Position numbers and translations under genes: made by a program
Part shown: positions 35,701-46,676 of the stretch, piece after piece
How the letters are laid out: each line of letters begins with the position of its first letter
Position numbering within the stretch: position 1 is the first letter of the stretch
From: Trebouxia sp. TZW2008
Lineage: Eukaryota; Chlorophyta; Trebouxiophyceae; Trebouxiales; Trebouxiaceae
Direction of reading: 5' to 3'
Assembly (NCBI GenBank): GCA_002118135.1
Contig: BDIU01000237.1
Span: forward strand, 38,260 to 102,259
DNA length: 64,000 nt
Notes under the pieces: model-generated
Told to the model about the DNA's origin: nothing
Databases searched by the model: none
The model's input: only the letters and a program-made list of their open reading frames with translations

Positions 35701-38700
35701 CGAGCCCCTGCAGCAACCGTGAACTGTATATCTGTGTGGCAAACATACATAGCTGTCTACATGCAATATCTTCATGCCTTCATTGCAGCCTCATGTATGC
35801 ACTTCTAGCTGTTCAGCTTGCGCTATGTGCTAATAAATTCATAGACAACAGCCCCTGTGATGACTGCTGGTGACACTGTAGGTGGTGGCAACCTTGGCAG
35901 CAGTGGCCGGCACAGCAGCAGTCCTTGCCAACGTGTCAGGGCCAGGGGCAGTCATCTTGGGAGGAGGACTAGCCCTGTCCTCCACAGCTGTGGCCATGCA
36001 GGTGCTGCAGGACCGCGGGGAGAGTGGCTCCCGCCATGGCAGAGCCACCTTTGCTGTGCTGCTGCTCCAGGTGACTTGTTTCTATTGTTAGCCGTTATCT
36101 GTTTGGCCCCCAACCCCTCCTCTTCCCTTCCCTGGCTCCCCTTCCTCAATTTCATGGGAAAACCTGGTTCATCAAGTTGCTTCTCAAAGTGACGCTGACA
36201 GGCATGCTGTTTGCGTTTGTTGTCTTGTCTGACTTATTGGCCCTAATATTAACAGCCCATAGTTTTTGGCTGCATTGCTGCCTGTACTCGGCTGTGTTGA
36301 AGTCAGAGCAGCTGACGCTGCATCTGACCTAAGCTGCTGCTCTTCACAAAGGAAACTGTGTCTTGCATGAGAACACACCGATGTTGTGTAACTGCCATTG
36401 ACAATATCAAAAGCACAGCCAGTGGTCCGCTGTCATTTGATCAGAGCTATCGAGTCGTCAATCTTTACATCGACATTGACGTTTTGTTGCAGGATCTGGC
36501 TGTTGTGGTCTTGCTGATGCTCATCCCCCTTTTAGCGCCGTCTGACACTGGAGCCCTAGGAATTGGCAAAATCAGCAAAGCCCTAGGAGTGGCAGCCTTC
36601 AAGGCAGTGGTGGCCATTGTCACAATCATTGCTGGTGGCAGAACATTGCTGCGGCCGCTGTACAGGCGCATTGCTGCAATGGAGAATTCTGAGATCTTTG
36701 CTGCCACCACTCTTCTGGTGGTCCTGGGTACCTCTGTCATGACCCAGATTGCTGGCTTGTCCCTTGCTTTGGGCGCTTTCTTGGTGAGCATTGTCCCGTC
36801 TCGACGGCGTCCACGAAGCAAAATTCCTGCGGGGCTATTCGTATAAGACCTACGTAGCTTGTGGTGCAACCCTTGTATGCATGTCTGCTGATAGTTATGA
36901 CACTGAGCAGTCACCTGGTGTTTGCCGCAGCTTACTTGTGACAATAGGCAGAATGTCTGCGATGTGACAGCCTTGTCCGCTGTGTACTCTATGCAGTGCT
37001 TACACTGTCATGTACTGCTGTCTGATCAGCAACAGTCCTTGATAACAAACGCTCTGCGCCCAAGACTGATATCACCTGTGCAGGCCGGACTGCTGGTAGC
37101 AGAGACAGAATTTGCGCTGCAAGTGGAGAGTGACATTGCCCCGTACAAAGGCCTGCTCATGGGACTCTTCTTCATGACAGTGGGCATGGAGATCTCTGTG
37201 GGCCTGTTCTTTGCTGAGTGGAAGACCGTTGTCTCTGGCATTTTCCTGCTGATTGCTGGCAAGGTGAAGCCTGCAAGCGACTTGCACTGTGTCTATGTTG
37301 CCGTTTTGCTCTTAACAAGCACATTCTGTGCACGTCAAACCCTGCAGAGTCTTGTGTGGTGTTTTTGTGTGTTGACCCAGCAGAAATCCAATGCTGCAAA
37401 ACTTGTGTGTGATGACAAGAGCGTGTGTGAAGCTCAAGTTGCTCGTCAATGTGCACAACGTTCTGCTTGTCCTGCGCCTCTGTGTATCAGTGCAAGCACA
37501 GGAGGAAGGCTGCAAATCAAAGATGCAAGTTGCACTTGACATCAAACAGCATGATCACAAGGCGTAGCTCAAGCAACAAAACTCATCAGGAGACGCAGCA
37601 TCAAATCGTGTTACCCTTGGCATTGCAGACTGGTGTCATGGCAGCAGTGGGCAAAGCCTTTGGCCTGTCTCTTCTACAAGCCACAAGGGCAGGGCTATTG
37701 CTGGCAGCAGGAGGTGAATTTGCCTTTGTGACCTTTGGAGAGGCCGTTTCCCACAAGATCTTGCCGCCAGCCCTGGTCAGCAAGCTGTTCCTGATTGTGT
37801 CCCTCAGCATGGCCCTGACCCCCTTCCTGGCTGAGGGGGGAGCCCGCCTGGGCAAGATGTTTGAAAAGAGTGATGTCAAGGTGACCTGGCTGCGTCTGAC
37901 CTGACCTGATTGTCCCCTCTTGTCAAGGCACTATTATGACTTGTTAATTGCTTGACTGACTGCTGCTCAGAAACCTACATGCTTGTGCTAGACATGTGCG
38001 CTTGACAGCTTTTGCCGCCTTGTGTAAACGCAGCTCACAAATGGCCGGGCCGTCTTGACTGCTGCTGCTTCATGCTGCCTTCGTTGAGCAGGCGCCAGTG
38101 CATGCTGCATCACAGATATGAGCGGCAGACGCTTTGTTGCTTCAGCAAGGCTGAAAACCGTGTTGCCTGGACAATTGTGCAGGCCCTGCAACCCAACGAA
38201 GGGGAAGTAGAGGAGATGCGAGGGCATGTGGTCATTGCTGGATTTGGAAGGGTGGGCCAGATCATTGGGCAACTGCTCAGTGAGCGCTTGATACCCTTTG
38301 TTGCCCTGGACGTGCGATCAGACAGGGTTCAGGTATCAGCCTCAAGCTTTGTCTTGGCCATTGCCAGCAGCTATCCTTGGTTGCTGCAACTACTCATGAC
38401 TGTTTCAACACTGGACTACAAACGTTGCTGCTCAAGGTGTGTCTTTGAACACACATACATAGCATCTCATCTGCAGCCGTCATCAGACACAGTATGTTCA
38501 GTGATGCTGCATTACAAGACAGACGTGTCATTTGTGCGACAACCTCATAGATTATTGTCTTGACTATGCAGAGACACAAATTTGTGGCATGCATACAGAG
38601 CACCTGATCTTCAGCCATTGTTAGGTAGAGCATCACTGGAAGTCCTGCATCACAATACAAGCTGTACCTGGTTTCTGGAGTATGTTTCACAGCATCAGAA

Positions 38701-40260
38701 GTGCATTGCAAAAAGGCTTGATGCCATGTGTACAGCATACAGATGTTCAGTCATTGTCCTCAGGTACAGCATTCACCTTACATGACTTTGTGATGTCCTG
38801 CTCCAAAACTATCAGAGCTCAATGCATCTGATGGTTGTACTGCGCCATTGGAGCTGCCTTGTGCCAAGTTTCAAGCAGCTTGGGGTGACTAAGGGAAGAC
38901 TGCTCATCACTGGCTTTGCTGTGTAGGCTGGCAAGGAGCTTGACCTGCCCGTGTACTTTGGGGATGCCGGCAGTGCAGCAGTGCTACACAGCATCGGCGC
39001 CCACAGAGCCAGCTGTTGTGTGGTCACTCTGGATTCCCCTGGGGCCAACTACAGAACTGTGTGGGCCCTGCATAGGCACTTCCCTGACGTCAAGGTGTAC
39101 GTCAGAGCGCATGATGTCAACCATGGCATCAACTTGGAGAAGGTGAGAGCCAAGCAAATGTCTCAAGTCTTGTGCTGTGTGATGCACTGATGGAATCGCA
39201 TGCGTGTTGCCTATCACAGTCAGCAGTCGAGGCGCATCGCACCTCATGTGGAGTGGAGAGCACACTGATCTTGCTTTGTGCAAGCTCTGAACAGTGCAAG
39301 GTGGCATGCTTGTTGAATATTGTCACTGAACAGTGGCTTTGCGCAAAGCGCTGCATGCTGATGGTAACGACGTAATATCTGGCAGAATGCACTTGACAGC
39401 ATTTAGCAGAATGGTCAGAGCCCCTCACATCTGTGCTTTGCCTGTATGAGTAAATGAAGGCAGACAAGTCAGGGTCTGAATTTGCTTGTGTGAATGCTCT
39501 GCTGTACCTTGCAGGCTGGAGCCACAGCTGTGGTGCCAGAGACGCTTGAGCCTTCACTACAGCTGGCATCAGCAGTGCTGAGTCAGCTCAACATGCCTCA
39601 AGAAGAAGTGGCTCATGCCATTCAGGCCTTCAGACGTAGTCACGTTTCTGAGCTTCAGGTACATGTTGCTCCACTGCTCTCTGGGACATCGCATGGGTGC
39701 CTCAAACTCGTGCTGTTGGCCTTATGTCCTTTGATTTCGCTGTTCCATAGCTGTGGGGATCAGCAAAGAATGAAACATGCAACACAGCACAGCCAATCGC
39801 TGTGCATTTCTCGATACTTGCCTGTCAACACAACTGTATGTTGCATTTTGAAATGCAGCTTCCTATGCTATCATCAGGCTGTAGCCTAATACAGAATTAT
39901 TTTGTGCATTTCTCAAGCATCAGACTGATCAGGTGCCAATTGAGCGCTTGTAGTTTTGTGGGTACGACACACTGTATCGTTGCAGCGGCGGCTGTGATGT
40001 ACATGCTGTCTGACATGCCTTCGCTGACTTGTTGCCGTGTGTCTTTGTTGTTTCTGGTGAGGAAATGTTGTGGACTTTGTTTTGCATTGCAGCACACCTT
40101 GACAAGCTGATGCATGGGGTCGTTTGCGCAGGTACTATGTAGGAACAGCGGATCTTCCCTAGGATATGGCTTTGCTACACTCATGGAAGATGCAGATGAT
40201 TCGTCTTCTGAGGAGGATGAGCCATTGCGCCCTATCTCCTTGACTGAGGCTATTCCATGA
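30564..40260 (+). CDS. KEA: Plastid K+/H+ antiporter KEA1/KEA2 type (CPA2 family)
   Basis: A model of 15 exons and 1106 residues: 30564-30911, 30952-31116, 31221-31538, 32354-32687, 33615-33883, 34329-34490, 35324-35497, 35882-36070, 36493-36783, 37084-37263, 37629-37880, 38183-38332, 38927-39142, 39515-39658 and 40132-40260. Residues 1 to about 110 look like a chloroplast transit region. Next comes a long Ala/Glu/Lys coiled coil, as in plant KEA1/2. Then there is a Na+/H+ exchanger domain (ICRLPGGSPVLGFL, GVVFLLFNIGLELS, QDLAVVVLLMLIPLL, GLFFMTVGMEIS) and a KTN/RCK Rossmann domain (VVIAGFGRVGQIIGQLLSER, PVYFGDAG, VVPETLEPSLQLA). In plants these proteins sit in the inner plastid envelope and exchange K+ for H+. 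Phases agree at every junction; the 40-nt first intron is the weakest call. The C-terminus is acidic. Confidence 0.95.
32699..32757. repeat. (TCAA)n microsatellite in a KEA intron
   Basis: About 14 perfect TCAA units just after the donor at 32688. They are open in frame as a Ser-Ile-Asn-Gln repeat, so intron retention would add a repetitive tail. Confidence 0.95.
34610..34830 (+). pseudogene. Two decayed copies of the KEA exon encoding the first transporter segment
   Basis: The coding string VVAVPAICRLPGGSPVLGFL of the live exon (34431-34490) recurs at 34610-34669 and 34769-34828, with mostly silent changes, and each is followed by a donor-like GT (gtgggg, gtacgg). The spacings are 179 and 159 bp. 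Neither copy has an acceptor that would keep the reading phase, so they should not be translated in the main product. Confidence 0.92.
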
Positions 40261-40985
40261 TGAAGGCGCTTGTTGCCATCTTACTGTCATGTCTGATGTG
40301 ATTCAGTCCAACCTCATTGTACACTAGTTGCTGATATTTGCGTAGTTCGGGTATGAAGCTATGCATAGTTGAGAGTGTATGCACAGTGACAATGATCCGT
40401 CCCGGAATGTACTACACCGTGATAGCTGGCAAATGATGCCGCATCTTTTGCCATGTGGATGAATGATGCTTGCCATGTCAAAGCAGTGCAAAGTCGCTTG
40501 CAGCAGGAGGTTTCCAGGTCATAATACAGTGTTGCCTGAGCTCGAGAGGCACAGAATAAGATTCGATGTTGCTACACGGCCGTGATGCAGAGTGCAGACT
40601 TTACGTAGGAAAAGACAAACCCCGCGGAGAGCACATGTACAGTGGTAGTTGCTGATGCATGTACAAGGGGTCATCAACTGGCAGCGCTGGATGGTCTCGC
40701 CCTAATGCCATATGAGAAGCCAATTATAGAGCATTGTGTAGTATGTACACGCAAAAAGGGCTCTATAAGACCTGTGAATTGCTAGTAAAAGTGCTGCAAT
40801 TTGGAACTTATGTGTACAATTGTGATGGTGGCGCTTCGCATTTGGCAGCTTAATAATATGCAAAAATACAAGCAATTGAACCTGCAAGCATGTGCTTTGC
40901 AAAGCAGACATCATAATTAGTAAGCCTGGTAGCACTAAATGCAAGAACTGCTAGCAAAGTCAACACAGCAGACCCTTTGCAGCGT
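40261..40985. other. Region downstream of KEA, no gene seen
   Basis: Probably the KEA 3' untranslated region and spacer up to the repeat element. Confidence 0.55.
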
Positions 40986-40989
40986 GCAA

Positions 40990-42200
40990 GTCAGTTTTGC
41001 TAGAGCCTTGTCCAAACAGGTAGTGTGGAAATCACACTGTTATGAGTAGTGAAAGAAAGAAGCTGATCTCTTAGCCACCCTGTGCAAGCTGAAACCAACT
41101 TGACAGGGTGTTTCCAGGAGACGGGACGAGGACCCGAATCAGCAGCGTCTCCCAAAAATTGGGTGTTGTGGCGTCTGCGCTTCCTGACTGCTTGCCTACG
41201 CTGCTTGCCGACTTGACTGCTGCGTCCACGCAAAAGTGTTGACAAACACTACATCTGATCACAAAGCCAGTGTTGTGTCTGCGTGCTCTGGCTGCTGTGT
41301 CCACGCAACAGTGTTGATAAACATTACATCTGGACACAAAGCCAGTGTGGGGTCTGCATGCTCTGACTGCTGCATCCACGCAACAGTGTTGACAAACACT
41401 ACACCTGGTCACAAAGCCAGTGTTGTGTCTGCTTGCTCTGGCTGCTGTGTCCACGCAACAGTGTTGATAGACACCACATCTGGACACAAAGCCAGTGTGG
41501 GGTCTGCGTGCGCTGACTGCTGAATCCACGCAAAAGTGTTGACAAACACTACACCTGGTCACAAAGCCAGTGTGAGGTCAGGGTCCGGTTGGTGCTGTGC
41601 CCGTGTAACAGTGTCGACAAACACTACATCTGGTCACAAAGCCAGTGTGAGGTCAGGGTCCGCTGGATGCTGTGTCCAAGCAACAGTGTTGACAAACACT
41701 ACAGCTGGTCACAAAGCCAGTGTGAGGTCAGGGTCCGCTGGCTGCTATGTCTGGGGTAACTGCGCACGGCCGACGCTGCATTCCTTCGCCAGATAGTGCG
41801 TTCGCTGCAAACTGGCAAGGGCTGCAATTCTGAGTTGTCTGCGCTGACTGCTGCATGGCTGCTGTGCTGTGTAGGAGAACCGGACCAAGACAGGCTTTTA
41901 AGTGGCCCAGGAACACTTTCAGAGCCAGGGCTCTGACAGGGGCTGCTCGGTCAAGATTGAATACAGACGCCCTACGACATCGTTGATGCCCTCTGTGTTT
42001 GTTTGCCTAATTCGCGCATCACAGCGGTCCAGCGTGATGATGGACGCGTCAGCGAGGAGCACGTACTGAAAGCTGAAATGCGTGCGATCAGCTAGAGCAG
42101 CGTATTTTGCACTTTCGTCCAGAAGCCAGATGCTTACCGAGCAGTCTTTGTAGGTGACGCTTCACTTTCTTTGGTAAATCTTGACCGAGCAGCCCTTGTA
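40990..42200. mobile_element. Dispersed repeat element, copy B, with seven 75-bp units
   Basis: Shares both flanks and the array core with copy A at 8659-9610. The gtgttgacaaacac core lies at about 41236, 41311, 41386, 41461, 41536, 41611 and 41686, a 75-bp period. Units 1-5 alternate between two types, giving a 150-bp higher-order unit. The right arm ends in the same gggctgctcggtcaagatt (41940-41958), and here its exact 19-nt reverse complement follows at 42177-42195. No transposase is visible. Confidence 0.7.
41940..42195. repeat. 19-bp perfect inverted repeat (arms 41940-41958 and 42177-42195)
   Basis: The left arm gggctgctcggtcaagatt and its exact reverse complement enclose 218 bp. In copy A of the element only the left arm exists. 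This could be a terminal inverted repeat of a small nested insertion or a foldback end. Confidence 0.8.
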
Positions 42201-42645
42201 CTGTCCTCGCAAAACGCCCTCGACTTGCAGATGCAAAAGGCACTGGCTTGTCGAGTACAGCACCACTTAAGCTTCTCGAACTTTCAACTTTTCGATCAGT
42301 TGCTTGGTGTTTTGTGATATCAGGTGTGACCTTGAGCCTTCCCTGTATTTCCAGCTTTTTCCACTCAACTGCGATGGCAGTCTTGCTCCTGAAACGCCGT
42401 GAGATGCCAGCCTCCCTCTCATGCTCTCACTCACAATGCGTCAAAGATGAGCTTTGCTGTGTGCATATCTCAGGTATAAACCCTTGCCTAGCTGATCTTG
42501 CAGGCTGCCTGACTAGTGCACGTCGAGTTTGCATACACCCCTTGCGGGCGTGCGCTTTGTGCTACTTACAGGACGTCTTTACCTCTGCACCGTTCGATTA
42601 CCTGCTGCATTGCAGCGTGGCGTTCGTTGATCGGAAGCAGTTTTG
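42201..42645. other. No gene supported
   Basis: A plus-strand open frame at 42248-42817 runs into the minisatellite and has no recognisable motif. Confidence 0.45.
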
Positions 42646-42649
42646 CTCG

Positions 42650-43147
42650 TCAGCCAATCGATACCTCAGTCTGCCTTTGATACCCCAGTCAGCCCTTTGC
42701 TGCCTCAATCAGCCATTCAATACCGCAGTCAGCCTGTGGCACCTCAGTCAGCTATTTGTCACCTCAGTCAGCCTTCGACACCTCAGTCAGCTTCTAATAC
42801 CTCAGTCAGCCATTTAAAACCTCAGTCAGCCATTGGATACTTTAGTCAGCCGTTTGATACCTCAGTCAGCCTTTGATATATGAGTCAGTCGTTTGTCACC
42901 TCAGTCAGCCTTTGATACATCAATCAGCTGTGTGATACCTCAATCAGCCACTTGATTCCTCAGGTAGCCTTTGATACCTCCGTTAGCCATTTGAAACCTC
43001 AGTCAGCCATTTAAAACCTGAGTCAGCCACTGGAATTTCAGTCAGCCATTCGATACCTCAATAAGCCATTTGATACCTCAGTCAGCCATTTGCCGCCTTG
43101 GTCAGCCGTCCGATACTTCAGTCAGCCATTTGCTACCTCAGCCAGAC
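42650..43147. repeat. Minisatellite of a ~20-bp unit, about 23-24 copies
   Basis: Imperfect repeats of a unit like tttgatacctcagtcagcca. Copies vary by substitution and one-base indels, so period and frame drift. A coding role is therefore unlikely, although frames stay open by chance. Confidence 0.95.
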
Positions 43148-44103
43148 AACACCTGAAGCTAGCATTAAGCCAATCAGCCCATGATAGTTATTAGCCAGGT
43201 TTCTCTCAACTTTGACCTCTCCCCAAGACTTATCTCAGGAGCCATTAGGTAACACGCTGGTGTGGCACATCTAGATTTCTTAAGGTCTTGGCTACAAGAG
43301 CCAATCCCGTCCTTTCATGCAACAACCAGATCTGAGCTGCTCTGCAGTATGCCATTTGCTGAATGGAAGCAGCTTTGTCAGCATTACAATGTCTATCAGC
43401 CATGTAAGGTCTTGGCCACCGAGTCAGGCAGCTAGCGCTCAGCCATGCAGTCTTACCCTTGGATTGCAACCCAAAGCTTCGTTTCTTTCTTGTTAACCCA
43501 CATTAATATGCAACCTAAGATCAGGTGTTGCATGCTACTTGCAGGTGTACTCAGCAGCTTGAAGGGGTACTGTGTTATTTCAACACGCCCAATACTGGAT
43601 GCTGACTCTTTACTCTGCAATGAACCGTGTTGATTCAGAACGCACAATCTGGAACACTTGAAAATCTGTTCTCATATATTGCTGCTTATTGAGAATTTTC
43701 ATGGAGTTGCAGTTTAAAGTTCTCCACTTGGCTTAGATACAGTGCAATTGTTACATCACCTGCGGCATTGCCTCTTGTTTGTACAGCAAATGTGATGCAG
43801 TCTTGCCATGCATTCTGAATCAGCCCACAGCACAAGTGTGTGGTGCTGCACAAAAGCCATCTTTTTGGCAATTTCTTGATCAATGTACAAATCCTTCAAC
43901 AACCGCAGAAGTGTCTCTGTAAAGGTTGCTTGTGCTGTACAAAGAAGAGTCGTATGATTGGCAATGTTCACTGAGGCAACCTCCCACGCATTGTGTACAA
44001 TGATCTGATGGGAACCGTTGAACGGCCAGCTGCAACATGTGGCACATAGCTTTGCCAACCCTAAGGCTGTCCAACTTACTGTCATCAGTGATTATGTTGA
44101 CAA
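43148..44103. other. Region downstream of the AAA_28 gene, no gene seen
   Basis: Expected to hold the 3' untranslated region of the minus-strand gene ending at 44104. Minus-strand open stretches up to 109 codons have no motif. Confidence 0.5.
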
Positions 44104-46455
44104 TCATGTGCCTGAGGAGGCCTGACTTAGAAGAGATGACACTGCAAGAACTCTGTCCTCCAAGGGCATTGGTGAGACAGCAACATATGGCAATCCCAGC
44201 ATGTGCAGCAGCTGCTTGAATGCATCAGTCAGTTCATGCGCTCCATTCAGCAGACGCACACCATCATCCACAGCACGGGATCCAAGCTCACTCCAAGGCT
44301 CTACCAGCAAAACCTTTGCTTTTGCAGACATGCACTTCACGACCGCATCAGCTACCCCTGGCATTCCCAGCAGTGTCTTCACCTTCAAGGTAGTCAACAG
44401 TCCCTACCATTGCATGGCAAGAACTGATTGTATTGCAAGTGCACACTGACACAGGCATGGAAAATGCTGCAGGTGTTCCAGCGCTGTGTGCTGCGTTGCC
44501 TTGAACAAGCCAGACAAGTCTATACTTTTGGCTAAAGGTATTGTAATAACAATTAATTTCTTTTTATTCAAGAAATTCATAACGAAAGTGATCAGAACTA
44601 CATGTGTCACTTGTGAGCATGCCTTGCAGTGCTCAGAACATTCTTTGCTCAGTTGAACTGTGCACTGAAAACAGAATCTGCATGGACCAAATTGCAAACG
44701 CCTCAGTCTTACATGTGACTTTCAGTTCTCCCCAAAACATTTGAGCACACCGTGCTGTCCTGCAGCAGAAATCCAGCAGAAACAGTTCAAAGCAAAGCCG
44801 CTATAGCATGCCTGAGCAAGCAGGAATCAATAAAGCGACAAGCTACCTGCACTGACTTGACGCCAAACCTCCAGACTGCATATGCCACAGGATCTAGCAC
44901 TGTTCTGTCTGTCATGACAGCAGTGCCTGCAGCTTGGTTCCCAGCGGCCATCTGTGCATTGAGCACTGACTGCTGAAACTCAAAGAAAGCTTCATCTCGC
45001 TGGAGATCAAGACGGGAAATGTGGTTGTCTTGAACCTGCAGAAGCAGGCTGACAGGTGGTCCAAGACACCCAACTAAGTTTCAGCTGACAACAGCTTCCT
45101 ACCCTTGTTCTGCTGCCGACAGTGTTTGCATTGTGTTACTGACGACTCAGATTGCATTGGGGTTAGGGTCATACATCATGCAAAGGCGATAGTTTTCAAA
45201 TTGTACACATGTCACAGGACAGACTGCCTTATCAGTGTATGTTTGGGCATTTATCAGGCACTCAGGCCATTTGGGCCTGCTGAGCCTGCCTAGCCCACGC
45301 TTATAGTGCATGAAATGAATATAGCCCTTCTGCTTGTTCATGCACTATTCTTGGCAATGATCAGTCCATATTGCAAGCATGATCATGAGCTCAAAATGAC
45401 TCAGGCATGTCAATGCAGATGTTGCACAGCTGCAAGCCAACAGCCAAGCTTTGCAGACCAAACATCAGTGCATAGTCACAATGCACATCTGCAGAATGCA
45501 GCTTAGTATGATGTCACTCAAGCCATGCATGCATGCACATCTATGGAATGCAGCTTAGTGTGATGCTGCACAAGCTATGCATGCATGCTTGCCTTTCTTG
45601 CTTGCTCGCATACAACCTCAAATTTGCTTAAGCAGCCTTGTTTCAGGGCTTTGACCAAGGAAGACTTGCCAACTCCATGCGCACCGATCACATGCACTTG
45701 TGTGAGGTGTGCGCTACTTTGGGCTGCCAGGTCACCTGCAACAAAACGCATCAAGCTGACATGCCCATTCTCCACCTTTCAGCAACAGGTCTTTGTTGCA
45801 GATTGTGCATGTGCATTGCATGCTGTAGAAGTTTGAATTTGTAGTCTCTTATCATGGTCTGTGTGCAAAGTTGTCAACAACATCAAGAGCATGCCAAAAT
45901 GCAAGGTCCTTGTTCCGTCCTTTCACACTTGCACTGTGTGGGCTTGCAGTAATGATGATCGTGTCCAGCAAAAGCTTGCAGACATGAGCTTGCAGTCAGG
46001 CTTTGCCTTGCTTCTGCTCTGCTCAACAGCTGAAACAAGGTAGGGCGAGTGGGTTGCTCTGCTACCTCCCAATTTGTATCCATCTCTGCCAAGCTTTCTT
46101 GCTGTTGCTGACCTGCACCCTCACGCTGAGTTTGTGATTCAAATGCCAAACAGTTGCATGCGCTGCTGATATTGCCAATAAGGGAGAATAATGCAGGACT
46201 GTCCGCATTGATCAGCACTCACATTCGTAATGCTGCAGTAGCTTTGCTCAGTGACTTTGAATTTGTAGCTGCACATGGGTGATGAAGAGGAGTGCATCCA
46301 GCGGGCCTGGATAGGTCAATAGGTGCCGAGACTTTGAACGATCTTGCCGTTGTTTCGACTTCTTGACTTGCCGGTCGGACAGACCACCGGAATGCAGTAG
46401 GGCAACGCGTGAAAGCACCCGGCGAAAGACGCTCGGCCAGTGACACAACTCGCAT
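44104..46455 (-). CDS. P-loop NTPase of the AAA_28 type, probably organelle targeted
   Basis: A five-exon model of 303 residues: 46455-46223, 46112-46066, 45735-45593, 45035-44847 and 44403-44104. All phases agree. The N-terminus (MRVVSLAERLSPGAFTR...) is Arg/Ser/Thr-rich with few acids for about 75 residues, as in a plastid or mitochondrial transit peptide. Next come a Walker A (VIGAHGVGKSSLVKAL), the CEQARK motif, TDRTVLDPVAYA, and LVEPW...AVDDGVRLL plus EDRV. These follow the order of the AAA_28 domain seen in NadR-like kinases and Ttd14. The substrate is unknown. The intron after exon 3 uses a GC donor (AAAG|GCAAGC). It is divergent from kinesin-9. The 47-nt second exon is the least certain. 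Confidence 0.8.
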
Positions 46456-46676
46456 CGGATGATGAAGTCTCACGTGCGTGTGTATGTACGCACGCGCCCC
46501 TCGGCAGAGCCTCTTGACGGCTTCAGGTCTGGAAGCAGAAACATCAAAGCTACAGCGTCGAGTGCTTGAGTTTGTGTGTGCCGAAGTCGTGCCGAAGTCG
46601 TAATGTCGTCGTTCAACCTTTGAGCTCACAAGAGGCTCCTTCAGCTTTCACATGAAGAGCAGCTAGTGTCCTGCAG
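46456..46676. promoter_or_regulatory. Divergent spacer between the AAA_28 gene and kinesin-9
   Basis: About 220 bp separate the AAA_28 start codon from the first recognised kinesin exon. It should contain at least one promoter. The kinesin first exon, with the FARVRP-type start of the motor, was not found here or upstream. Confidence 0.4.

Noticed and set aside
41071..41796. Cys-rich repeat proteins on both strands
   Set aside because: The frames stay open only because the 75-bp unit is a multiple of three; the related 79-bp array does not keep them.
42248..42876. Repeat-rich plus-strand protein
   Set aside because: The frame is produced by the minisatellite and its units drift in frame; no start context or motif.
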